A DNA stretch of 64,000 nucleotides from assembly GCF_000427885.1 (NCBI RefSeq), contig NZ_ATYW01000016.1:135-64134 (forward strand). Direction: 5' to 3'. This document shows, one piece after another, positions 36,466 through 45,830 of this stretch. The position numbers were made by a program, and so were the translations under genes. Numbering within the stretch: the stretch's first letter is position 1; each line of letters opens with the position of its first letter. This DNA comes from Glycomyces tenuis DSM 44171 (GTDB lineage Bacteria > Actinomycetota > Actinomycetes > Mycobacteriales > Micromonosporaceae). Under the pieces are notes generated by a model. It searched no databases and had not been told where the DNA came from. It worked only from the letters and a program-made list of their open reading frames with translations.

Positions 36466-36772
36466 TACTCCATCCTTGGTTCCGTTGGGGTGCTTGAGAT
36501 TCAGATGCACGCAGAAGCAGTCGCTCGTGCGTGCTTCCCGCGCCCGCGACTACACCACCGCCGCGCACGGTGGCGTCAGTTATCTGATGCGGCAACCACG
36601 GTTGGGGCGTGATCGGGCGGCCCGGGTTCACATACGTCGCGAACGCGTCGCCGGTCATTGGTTCAAGCACGGGCCCGAGCGGCACCAGGGCGATCTGGAC
36701 GATCGCTGCCACTTCGCCGCTGGCGCTGCCGGTGCCTTCCAAGTCCACGCTACCAAACGCATCACCCCCCAC
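36458..36772 (-). pseudogene. DnaQ-like 3'-5' exonuclease, N-terminal fragment
   Basis: 104 codons from a GTG. Residues about 6-70 match the start of DnaQ/DEDD exonucleases: the ExoI motif SVDLEGTG, then IVQIALVPLG…, then FATYVNPGRPITPQPWLPHQITDATV. The ExoII and ExoIII motifs (HNAxFD and the final HxxxxD) are absent and the reading runs into unrelated sequence. About 200 residues are usual, so it is truncated and almost surely inactive. Confidence 0.55.
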
Positions 36773-36841
36773 CCCGACCTGTTTGACAGTTGTTCCAGGT
36801 AGACCCGAGAACAGCCTTCGGTGGTAGCTGCACCGGTGCAG

Positions 36842-37495
36842 CTACCAGACTTCCACACCTGCGATCTGGACTACCGCCTCCCGGAAGGCCCTTTTCGAGG
36901 GTGTGACCTTCTGGAAGTCACACAGAAAATAGGCGTTTTCATACTTTATGTACTCGTCCTTAGGCAGGTTCGGTAGGTAGCCGCTGCCGGTCGGCAACAC
37001 TGCTATAAGTCGCCGACGCTGACCATCGTGATACATGTCCGCGAGGTGGTCAATCTTGCTCCATGCGATTCTACGCTCCCGAGGTTCTTGGGTTTGACGG
37101 ACAGTGATGTGTTCTTTGGACAGCTCGACCGTGTACGGCGCTGTTGCCTTTTCCCACATGGTGGCCGCCCCAAATAGGATCAATACAGAAATCGCTAGAA
37201 CAATGAGGCCATTGCCAACGTCTCTGTGATTCTCTATATTGGACAGGAATGTCACCAGAAACCAAACCACTCCCAGAAAGGCAACTCCTCCGCATGCGAG
37301 CGCGAATCCCAGTTCAATCCGTCTGGGGTACCGTTCGCAGACGAACGTTTGGACCACCGCAGTCGCGTTTCGGTTGACGTCGCCTTTCCGTTTCGACGCC
37401 GCCGTCGATTGGTACTGCTTGAACGCGAACCAGGCGCTTGCCATGCCCGCCACCACTCCAGCTACTTGCAAGAACGCCTCGAAACCTGGACTCAT
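36842..37495 (-). CDS. Membrane protein with PH-like C-terminal part (hypothetical)
   Basis: 217 residues. One TM helix near the N-terminus (about 7-25), two more at about 73-93 and 103-123, then a soluble C-terminal half beginning YTVELSKEHITVRQTQEPRERRIAWSKIDHLADM, whose strand pattern resembles bacterial PH-like membrane-protein domains. Base composition is lower in GC than the chromosome around it, as for other island genes. No ribosome site is evident before ATG 37495. Function unknown. Confidence 0.6.
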   Translation of the reverse strand: MSPGFEAFLQVAGVVAGMASAWFAFKQYQSTAASKRKGDVNRNATAVVQTFVCERYPRRIELGFALACGGVAFLGVVWFLVTFLSNIENHRDVGNGLIVLAISVLILFGAATMWEKATAPYTVELSKEHITVRQTQEPRERRIAWSKIDHLADMYHDGQRRRLIAVLPTGSGYLPNLPKDEYIKYENAYFLCDFQKVTPSKRAFREAVVQIAGVEVW

Positions 37496-37655
37496 GCTGA
37501 GACGATATATGACAGATGCCTTTGCGGCGCAACCCCAACGAGCCGAGGGGTTCCCTTGCGGTCCGCCTCGACGCCAGCTCCACACCACGATGCACGGGAC
37601 TTTTCACCCTTCACGGGCTTGAGTTTTAACGCGTTTGGTTGACGTGCAGGGTTTT

Positions 37656-37762
37656 CGGTGCTGGTCAAAGCACCGACCGAAGGGGGTCTCCGGCGCGTGA
37701 GGCCTTGACCCGTCGGTGCTGACACGGAACCGCGTGACCGTAGTAATCCTACGGTCACGCGG
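37656..37762. other. Nested inverted repeats (possible structured RNA or terminator pair)
   Basis: CGGTGCT (37656-37662) can pair with AGCACCG (37669-37675), or AGCACCGAC (37669-37677) can instead pair with GTCGGTGCT (37712-37720), enclosing a further GGGTC/GACCC stem. Ten bases later a perfect 14-bp hairpin follows (37730-37743 with 37749-37762, loop TAATC). The mutually exclusive stems are attenuator-like. No coding frame here is convincing on either strand, and the rest of 37496-37809 shows nothing else. Confidence 0.4.
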
Positions 37763-37809
37763 CCGGGATAATACCACGCTACGTCCGATCACAGCCATTC
37801 ATAGGGGTA

Positions 37810-39463
37810 CGGGAGTGTCAGGAACTTGGCTCTGTCGCACTTTCGGGGGTAGCGGTCAGTGGTGGGATCCGAGCAGGATGCGGTGGCGGAGGAGTTTGAA
37901 GCCGGCCCGGCCGTACATTTGCCGTTTGATCAGCTTCGTCTTCGTGTTGACACCTTCGGTGCGACCATTATGGAATGGGAGGGTGAAGGCTGCGGTGACC
38001 GCGGCGCGGTCCTGTTCGAGGCCGCGGGTGAAGGAGTGTAGGTGGGGCAGGTCTTCTGCGCGGACGGCGGTGGTCCACTCCTCGAGCCGTTCGGCGTTGC
38101 CTGGCTCGGGGCGCAGGAGTGCAGCGAAGCCGCCGGTGAGTCCGACCAGGGCCTTCATCTGCGGGCAGCGGCCGGTGAGCTCGTCGACGAGATCGCGCTG
38201 CTTGCCGCTGCGGTGGGCGGGGGCGGTGAGGATCAGGCCGGTCAGACGGCGCGGTGCGATCGGGCGGCGGTCGGCTTCGACGCGGCCTTGGTTGATGTAG
38301 CGGTCCAGGAGGTTCTGGCTGCCGGTGTGGCCGAGGGCTTTGATCTCTTCGAGCAGCTGCTTCACGGTCACGGCCGGGTCCTCGGATCGCCTGCGGCGCA
38401 GGTGGTCGCGGTAGGGGTCGACCAGGGTGGTGCGGTATTGCGGGGTGGGTCGGATCCGATCGGGCTCGGCGGCGCGCATATACCGTTTGACCGTGTTCAG
38501 CGACAGTTGCAGGCGCCGGGCGCAGTCCATGAGCCCGACGCCGGCGTTGAGCAGGTCGTGAACGGCATGCCAGCGTTCAAGGGTGGTCCGGGCCCGTTTG
38601 GTCGCGGTCGAGGCTGGCCCGCCTTTCGACCAGCAGGACCCGTGCGCGGCGACCTCCTTGAGTGAGGCCTCGCCGAAGCCCCGCCAGAGGTGCCAGCGGT
38701 CGGCAACCTGGATCGCATCGGGCAGGGCGTCCGCTACCGCCTGAGCATAGGCAGCCGAGCCGTCACGGCAGACGACCTCGACACCCGGATGAGCCCCGAG
38801 CCAGGCTTGGAGGGTGTCGGCCTTGCGGTCGGGCAAGACGTCGATGCGTTCACCAGTCACGGCGTCGATCAGGACCGTGGCGTAGCGAAGTCGCTTGCGC
38901 AGCGCGAAGTCGTCGACCCCGAGCACCGTCGGGGTCCGCTGCGGCGGCAAGGGCAGGCGTAGGAGCATCCGGATCGCAGTATGCCGCGAGACCGCCATCG
39001 ACAGCGCCGCCAGCGTCCGCTGGCTCGCGCGTCCGGCGAGTTCGCTGACCACTGCGCCGATCTGGGCCGCCAGTCGGCCGGTTCGCCGCTGATAGCGTTC
39101 GAGCACCTCGGGGACCTGCTCGCGGAAGGTCCGGCGCGGACAATCACAGTTTTCGCAGCGCAAGCGCCGCACCCGCAGAGCTACCGGGCGGGCATCGATG
39201 GGTACATCGGCGACCGTCCGCTCGCAGCACTCGTGGACCCGGCGCGAGGCGATACCGCAGTCAGGACACGCCACCACCTCATCGGTCGTCTTCGCGATGA
39301 CTCGAACACGATCTCCCAGGTCACGAACTTCTTCAATATCCAATGATGACAGTCCGGAAAAGACAATACGTACGACCTCGCTGCAGCTACACCGGACTCA
39401 TCATCCCAGACCACGCTCGGTAACCCCCGAAAGTGCGACAGAGCCAAGTTCCTGACACTCCCG
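37810..39463. mobile_element. ISL3-family insertion sequence, 1654 bp, intact ends
   Basis: Perfect 41-bp terminal inverted repeats (37810-37850 and 39423-39463), beginning CGGGAGTGTCAGGAACTTGG, enclose one transposase gene. No 8-bp target duplication is visible (left flank …ATAGGGGTA, right flank ACAACGGC…), which suggests that recombination between copies or a deletion followed insertion. Confidence 0.9.
37856..39343 (-). CDS. ISL3-family transposase
   Basis: 495 residues as read from a TTG. The N-terminal zinc-ribbon (CPDCGIASRRVHECCERTVADVPI…RLRCENCDC) is followed by the HTH region and the DDE catalytic core typical of ISL3 (VLGVDDFALRKRLRYATVLIDAVTGERIDVLPDR; VVCRDGSAAYAQAVADALPDAIQVADRWHLW; FHNGRTEGVNTKTKLIKRQMYGRAGFKLLRHRIL). 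Relatives start FSGLSSL…; that segment is encoded just upstream in frame without an ATG or GTG, so the true start may be a rarer codon. All core motifs are present, so it may be active. Confidence 0.92.
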   Translation of the reverse strand: MDIEEVRDLGDRVRVIAKTTDEVVACPDCGIASRRVHECCERTVADVPIDARPVALRVRRLRCENCDCPRRTFREQVPEVLERYQRRTGRLAAQIGAVVSELAGRASQRTLAALSMAVSRHTAIRMLLRLPLPPQRTPTVLGVDDFALRKRLRYATVLIDAVTGERIDVLPDRKADTLQAWLGAHPGVEVVCRDGSAAYAQAVADALPDAIQVADRWHLWRGFGEASLKEVAAHGSCWSKGGPASTATKRARTTLERWHAVHDLLNAGVGLMDCARRLQLSLNTVKRYMRAAEPDRIRPTPQYRTTLVDPYRDHLRRRRSEDPAVTVKQLLEEIKALGHTGSQNLLDRYINQGRVEADRRPIAPRRLTGLILTAPAHRSGKQRDLVDELTGRCPQMKALVGLTGGFAALLRPEPGNAERLEEWTTAVRAEDLPHLHSFTRGLEQDRAAVTAAFTLPFHNGRTEGVNTKTKLIKRQMYGRAGFKLLRHRILLGSHH

Positions 39464-39750
39464 ACAACGGCATGCCCAGCAGCACAATGGCTTCGACAAC
39501 TCCGAACTCAGCCCAGCCCAACCACCCTTGCAGCCCAACATTCAGGGTCCTACAGGACCACGCCTCGCATAATTGGTCCTGCCCATGCAAATTGCGTTCC
39601 ACTTCTCGCCGGGCTAGAACACGAGCTGTCGGCAACCCGACTCCAAACTTGACCGAAATGCCTCGAATGAGAATTTTTTGGGACCTCGTGCGACCAGTTC
39701 AATAGATATGATCTCTGGCACTTGCACCTCCTATCCACCTTGGAGCATTT

Positions 39751-40569
39751 GTGCCTGCTGACATGTCTGACCAAACCGACTACGACCTTCGCGAAAACGG
39801 CAAGAAGATCGCACTTGCCGAATCAGAAAGCAGGACTCTCAAGACCCAGAGAACTCTCAAGCTCATCTGGCTAATTTCGAGCATCATCGTTGCCGTATTC
39901 CTGGGAACATCGATGGTAATCGGAATTTGGGCGAACCATAGCGGCATATTCAGTTTCATTGGATTCATTGCCGCCGCGTTTTCAACAGCTATGGCCGTGG
40001 TGAACATCTTGGCAAGGCAATCCGAGATTGCCAAGCAGCAGAATGAACTCCTGAATCTCCATCATGAGAGAGCACAACTTGCCGCGCGAAACGCGGCTCA
40101 ACAAGATGAGTCCCTTCGAATCTATCGAATTAATATCCGCACCACGATGGATCGTTACCGAAGTGAAGCTTCTCAAAATCGACGAATCGGCAACACATTG
40201 CAATGGTTTATCATCATTGGGGCAGTAGTCGCTGCCAGCTCAACGAGTGCTGCGGCCGCCGCGATTTCAAGCATGACCTGGTTTAAATGGCTTGCCGCGT
40301 CGATGAGCATGATTGTTGCAATCGCTTCTAGCGCGACAGGATTCTTCAAGTTCCGCGAACGAAGCGTTGCAAAGCAGCAAACAGCGGACTCAATCGCACG
40401 TGAGTCCCAGGCAATGGAACTCGGAATTCGCGATTACAAAAATCTCGGAGAAAAAGAGCGTCTCACTCTATTTGCCGAGCGAGTCGAAGACATCATTGAA
40501 GAACAGCGCAAGCGCGAGCTTCAGCTTGAGGAATCATCGAGGGAAGGAGAGAGTCGGGAGTCCCGATAG
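39751..40569 (+). CDS. Four-TM DUF4231/SLATT-like membrane protein
   Basis: 272 residues. TM pair 1 at about 38-60 and 65-88, coiled coil about 90-125, TM pair 2 at about 149-168 and 178-198, then a charged C-terminal coiled coil (200-262). The second half (MDRYRSEASQNRRIGNTLQWFIIIGAVVA…FKFRERSVAKQQTADSIARESQAMELGIRDY) matches the DUF4231/SLATT pattern, 2-TM modules proposed as pore-forming effectors in nucleotide-sensing conflict systems. No sensor domain is fused. GTG 39751 has TGGAG at 5-nt spacing; ATG 39763 is possible. Codon use is clearly less GC-rich than the surrounding chromosome. A defence role is inferred. Confidence 0.75.
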   Translation: MPADMSDQTDYDLRENGKKIALAESESRTLKTQRTLKLIWLISSIIVAVFLGTSMVIGIWANHSGIFSFIGFIAAAFSTAMAVVNILARQSEIAKQQNELLNLHHERAQLAARNAAQQDESLRIYRINIRTTMDRYRSEASQNRRIGNTLQWFIIIGAVVAASSTSAAAAAISSMTWFKWLAASMSMIVAIASSATGFFKFRERSVAKQQTADSIARESQAMELGIRDYKNLGEKERLTLFAERVEDIIEEQRKRELQLEESSREGESRESR

Positions 40570-40591
40570 GCGCGGCGCCGTCAATGCACCT

Positions 40592-41521
40592 CTACATCGT
40601 TACGAGTTCTACCCAGCCTGCTCGCTTCTTCTTATGAACTCCTCCAACACCTCGCAAATCAAACATACATGCAATCGGGTCATTCGAGACCGGTTTGACT
40701 AGTGCTCCACTTCTCACAAACACTCGCTTCGGCGTGATGAGCATATTAGAAGTGAGGATATCGCATTCATGGGCAATTAGGAATTCAATAATCCTGAACT
40801 GTTTTTCGGAATTTCGTGAGAATCGACTCAGTGCAGTAACACCGAAGATCAAAGGGTCCTCAGCAGCCCTCACCAATTGGTCATACATCGCGGTATCCAC
40901 GCGCTCGTCGATCGCATTGAATACATAGGTTTGCAGCTTCTTATTCTTCGACTTGGTCTGACTCTCTATGTTGTCGACAATCTCGAAATCCTCGAGAGTC
41001 GGACTAGGTGAAGCCGCGTAGCGATATTCGATCTGACCGCCGCCGATGACAAACAACCTATGAGCGCCTTCGAGGGCGGACCAAGCTCGCGGATACTTAC
41101 GACGCAGTCCATAAAAGTACTCGGCATCCGTTGAATTTGATTGGATTTCATCCTTCGTCGACAGGAATACTTCCAATGAAGGCGCCATCATCGTGGTCAA
41201 TTGCTTGATCTCCACATCTGAGATCTGTCCACTTGAGTGCGCATTCTCCAACTTACTGTTCCGCACCACAACTGTTACAAACGCCTTCGTCCATCCTGAG
41301 GAGTTGAGCGGCCTATGATCGAAGGACTCTTCATAAAAAGCCGCAGCAAGCGTTTTCCTGTCCTCATCTGGGATCGAGCGGAACCATTGGGCTCTATGGA
41401 GGATGTCCTGCCCGATCTCCTCAGCATCCTCCGCTTGCACCGAACCTTCAGTTTGCAGCAAGCGGGGAACCTGTGATGTCACGATCTCGTTGAAGGACAT
41501 GCTGTTTACAGGAGTGCTCAT
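40592..41521 (-). CDS. Unknown 309-aa island protein
   Basis: No firm family. Residues 1-150 are mainly helical and acidic. Residues about 165-280 (IEYRYAASPSP…TAMYDQLVRAAEDPLIFGVTALSRFSRNSEKQFRIIEFLIAHECDILTSN) recall the serine-recombinase catalytic fold: SRFSRN aligns with the DRxxR active-site segment, but its Asp is Ser and a clean YxRxS nucleophile motif is not visible. It ends in a basic tail (KKKRAG). There is no Shine-Dalgarno; TAAGAT 8 nt before ATG 41521 suggests a leaderless message. Low GC like its convergent partner 22 bp away. Confidence 0.6.
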   Translation of the reverse strand: MSTPVNSMSFNEIVTSQVPRLLQTEGSVQAEDAEEIGQDILHRAQWFRSIPDEDRKTLAAAFYEESFDHRPLNSSGWTKAFVTVVVRNSKLENAHSSGQISDVEIKQLTTMMAPSLEVFLSTKDEIQSNSTDAEYFYGLRRKYPRAWSALEGAHRLFVIGGGQIEYRYAASPSPTLEDFEIVDNIESQTKSKNKKLQTYVFNAIDERVDTAMYDQLVRAAEDPLIFGVTALSRFSRNSEKQFRIIEFLIAHECDILTSNMLITPKRVFVRSGALVKPVSNDPIACMFDLRGVGGVHKKKRAGWVELVTM

Positions 41522-41863
41522 GCGACCGGATCTTAGCTGATGAGAGTCATCTGCGATATCCCCCGATGGGAGTAAACTCGGATTCGCGCCTAGTCACGAG
41601 GCTCCTTGTAGCGCTTGTGCATCCGTTCGATGACACATTGATTTGGCTGCGGCATTTAAGGAAAGGCGATCCCCTTCATTGCATCTCACGGGAGAGACAC
41701 GGATACATCCGCGCGATGGAAGCTCTTGAGGTCCGGGAAGGTACCCGGTAGTGTCGAGGGCTGATGTTGCGTCTGGCGGACGAATGACGGACACGGTCTG
41801 TGGCGCCGGCGGAACCCTGAGGGGCGAACCCGCAGTTGCCTGCGGATTCGCCCGCTGCATGCG
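41522..41863. other. Right edge of the island next to tRNA-Pro
   Basis: 342 bp without a convincing gene. A short minus-strand frame ending …RMHKRYKEPRD (stop near 41591) has no ribosome site. I found no integrase remnant and no second copy of the tRNA 3' end here. The tRNA terminator occupies 41822-41853. Confidence 0.45.
41822..41853 (-). terminator. Terminator of tRNA-Pro
   Basis: A 12-bp stem with one mismatch, GGGCGAAcCCGCA against TGCGGaTTCGCCC, loop GTTGCC, 10 nt beyond the tRNA 3' end. Confidence 0.7.
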
Positions 41864-41937
41864 TCGGGACGACAGGATTTGAACCTGCGACCCCCCGCTC
41901 CCAAAGCGGGTGCGCTGCCAAGCTGCGCCACGTCCCG
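41864..41937 (-). tRNA. tRNA-Pro (anticodon UGG)
   Basis: A 74-nt cloverleaf: acceptor CGGGACG/CGTCCCG plus A, D arm GCGC-AGCTTGGCA-GCGC, anticodon arm CCCGC-TTTGGGA-GCGGG, T arm GCAGG-TTCAAAT-CCTGT. The anticodon in the loop is TGG. CCA is not encoded. Its 3' end points at the accessory island, the usual geometry for tRNA-targeted integration. Confidence 0.93.
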
Positions 41938-42136
41938 GTGGCCGCCTGAAGGCGGCCGTAGCCAGGGTACAGCACTCTTGCCGAGAATCGAGGTTCGACC
42001 GCTTGCGGGCGCGACGTACCGGTCTGGTCGTGTGGAATTCCCGCAGGGCGGCTCGGGCCGTTTCCCTATCGCTCAGCCGGGGCTATTGCTGTTCTAGCTG
42101 GTAGTGCACTTCAGAGCGGGAATGGATCGTCGGCTT

Positions 42137-42185
42137 GCCGCACCGGGTGGCGGCACGCCCGGGGCGTGCCGCCACCCGGTGCGGC
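42137..42185. terminator. Long terminator hairpin after gdhA
   Basis: Perfect 24-bp inverted repeat (42137-42160 and 42162-42185) with a single central base, starting GCCGCACCGGGTGGCGG, 3 nt past the gdhA stop. It shares the GCCGCACCGG base with the hairpin at 23130. Confidence 0.75.
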
Positions 42186-42188
42186 GCT

Positions 42189-43637
<1,449 letters not shown>

Positions 43638-43786
43638 TCACCACCGGATAAGTATGCGATTGCCGAGGCTTCGTGACGTGGCTTACTTCATGTCGTCCCG
43701 GCGCGCCGTGGGAGCTCGGCGTCCGGTCGGGGCTCTGGGAGAATGCAAGTCGGATCTTGTCGGATGCGGGAAGTGGGGACGATGGC

Positions 43787-44947
43787 ATGCAGGACAGGCC
43801 GCTGCTGAACCGGAGGCTGGAAGGGTTCAGCACCACGATCTTCGCCGAGATGTCGGCCCTGGCCGCGCGCACCGGCGCCATCAACCTCGGGCAGGGCTTC
43901 CCCGACACCGACGGCCCCGCGCAGATCGCCGAGGCCGCCGCCCGCGCCGTCATGGACGGCCGCGGCAACCAGTACCCGCCCGGTCAGGGCGTCCCCGAGC
44001 TGCGCCAGGCAGTCGCCGAGCACCAGCGGCGCTGGTACGGCCTGTCCTTCGACCCCGACGGCGAAGTCCTGGTCACCGCCGGCGCCACCGAGGCGATCGC
44101 CGCGTCCATGCTCGCCCTCTTGGAGCCGGGCGACGAGGTCATCGCCTTCGAGCCCTTCTACGACTCCTACGCCGCCTGCATCGCCATGGCCGGAGCCGAG
44201 CGGGTCCCCCTCACCCTCCGCGCCCCCGACTTCCGCCCCGACCTCGACGCCCTCGCCGACGCCATCGGGCCCCGCACCCGCCTGCTGCTGCTCAACTCCC
44301 CCCACAACCCCACCGGCATGGTCCTCACCCGCGAAGAGCTGACCGCCATCGCCGAGCTCGCCGTCGCCCGCGACCTCTTGGTCGTCACCGACGAGGTCTA
44401 CGAGCACCTCGCCTACGACAGGGAGCACCTCCCGCTGAGCGCCCTGCCCGGCATGCGCGAGCGCACGGTCTCGATCTCCTCGGCCGCCAAGACCTTCTCC
44501 TTCACCGGCTGGAAGGTCGGCTGGCTGACCGCCTCCGCCGAGCTCGTCGCCGCCGTGCGCACGGCCAAGCAGTTCCTGACCTACGTCAACGCCGGACCCT
44601 TCCAGTACGCCGTCGCCGAGGCCCTGCGCCTGCCCGAGGGCTACTTCGCCGAGCTCCGAGCCGACCTGCGCGCCAAACGCGACCTGCTGTCCGCCGGGCT
44701 CGCCGACGCCGGCTTCGAGGTCTACCGGCCCCAGGGCACCTACTTCGTCACCACCGACATCGCGCCGCTGGGCGAGCGGGACGGCTTCGCCTTCTGCCGC
44801 GCCCTGCCCGAGCGCTGCGGACTCGTCGCCGTGCCGAACGCGGTCTTCTACGACGACCCGGACGCCGGACGCACGCAGGTCCGCTTCGCGTTCTGCAAGC
44901 GGAAGGACGTCCTGGAAGCGGCCGTCGACCGCCTCGGCGGGCTCTGA
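43787..44947 (+). CDS. dapC: Aminotransferase, probable N-succinyldiaminopimelate transaminase
   Basis: 386 residues, class I/II PLP fold. Lys235 (SISSAAKTFSFTGWKVGW) binds PLP; NSPHNPTGMVL and TDEVYEHLAYD are the other PLP contacts. The overall sequence, from FAEMSALAARTGAINLGQGFPDTDGP to VRFAFCKRKD, closely follows mycobacterial DapC (Rv0858c type), which makes the lysine/peptidoglycan precursor LL-diaminopimelate. Kynurenine- or methionine-type aminotransferases are close relatives, so the substrate is not certain. ATG 43787 lacks a strong ribosome site. Its divergence from gdhA, the source of the amino donor glutamate, fits the role. Confidence 0.85.
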   Translation: MQDRPLLNRRLEGFSTTIFAEMSALAARTGAINLGQGFPDTDGPAQIAEAAARAVMDGRGNQYPPGQGVPELRQAVAEHQRRWYGLSFDPDGEVLVTAGATEAIAASMLALLEPGDEVIAFEPFYDSYAACIAMAGAERVPLTLRAPDFRPDLDALADAIGPRTRLLLLNSPHNPTGMVLTREELTAIAELAVARDLLVVTDEVYEHLAYDREHLPLSALPGMRERTVSISSAAKTFSFTGWKVGWLTASAELVAAVRTAKQFLTYVNAGPFQYAVAEALRLPEGYFAELRADLRAKRDLLSAGLADAGFEVYRPQGTYFVTTDIAPLGERDGFAFCRALPERCGLVAVPNAVFYDDPDAGRTQVRFAFCKRKDVLEAAVDRLGGL

Positions 44948-44987
44948 GACCGGGCGGGGCGGCGTCCGAGTGGCCCCACCCGGGTCC

Positions 44988-45830
44988 TCAGCCTTTGATG
45001 CCGGTGTGGGCCAGGCCCTCCACGAACTGGCGCTGGGCGATGACGAACACGATCACCACCGGCAGGGCCGACATGGTGGCCGCCGAGAGCTGGACGTCCC
45101 ACATCGGGCCGCCGTAGGCGTCCACGAACTGCGTCAGCGCCTGCGGGAGCGTGAACTTCTCCGGAGTCGACAGGAACACCACCGGCTCCAGGTACAGGTT
45201 CCAACTGTGCAGGAACGAGAAGATCGCGACCGCCCCGAGCGCGGGCCGCGACAGCGGCAGGGCGATGCGCGCGTACAGGGCGAACCGCCCGAGCCCGTCC
45301 ATGCGGCCGGCCTCCTCGATCTCGACCGGCAGCGCGATGAAGAACTGCCGCATGATCAGCGTCGCCAGGACGCTGGGGGCGCCGAAGATCGGCACCAGCA
45401 GCAGCGGCCAGTGCGTGTCGATCATTCCCCAGGAGTTGAACATCTGGAACAGCGGCACGATCGTGACCTCGCTGGGGATGAGCAGCCCGACCAGGATCAC
45501 CAGGAACAGCGCGTTGTGGCCGGGGAAGCGGATGCGCGCGAAGGCGTACCCGGCCAGCGAGGACACCGCGAGGGTCCCCACGGTGACGACCGCGGCGATG
45601 TACATGCTGTTGAAGTACTGCTGCGCGAACGGCGCGAAGTCGAACACGCGGCCGTAGGCGTCCAGGCTCGGGTCGCCGGGCCACAGGCTCGGCGGGAACG
45701 CGAAGATCTCGTTCGCCGGTTTGAGCGAGGAGGTGACCATCCACCAGGTGGGGAACACGAACGGGACGGCCAGGAGGCACAGCAGGCCGTAGAGCACCAG
45801 TTTGGCGCGGCCGGAGCGCTCAGTCTTCAT
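44988..45830 (-). CDS. Sugar ABC importer permease (MalG type), regulon 1
   Basis: 280 residues, six TM helices. The cytoplasmic EAA loop that contacts the ATPase reads EEAGRMDGLGRFALYARIALPL (about 188-209). It is the last gene of the cluster and overlaps the MalF-type gene by 11 nt. No ATPase gene follows. Confidence 0.9.
   Translation of the reverse strand: MKTERSGRAKLVLYGLLCLLAVPFVFPTWWMVTSSLKPANEIFAFPPSLWPGDPSLDAYGRVFDFAPFAQQYFNSMYIAAVVTVGTLAVSSLAGYAFARIRFPGHNALFLVILVGLLIPSEVTIVPLFQMFNSWGMIDTHWPLLLVPIFGAPSVLATLIMRQFFIALPVEIEEAGRMDGLGRFALYARIALPLSRPALGAVAIFSFLHSWNLYLEPVVFLSTPEKFTLPQALTQFVDAYGGPMWDVQLSAATMSALPVVIVFVIAQRQFVEGLAHTGIKG

Noticed and set aside
37492-37810. Possible group II intron or phage-like RNA upstream of the ISL3 element
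   Set aside because: No GUGYG 5' end, no domain V hairpin and no reverse-transcriptase frame could be found; only the nested hairpins are supported.
41591-41656. Short frame ending RMHKRYKEPRD next to the tRNA
   Set aside because: Only about 21 codons, no ribosome site and a stop just before the Met; not enough to call an integrase remnant.
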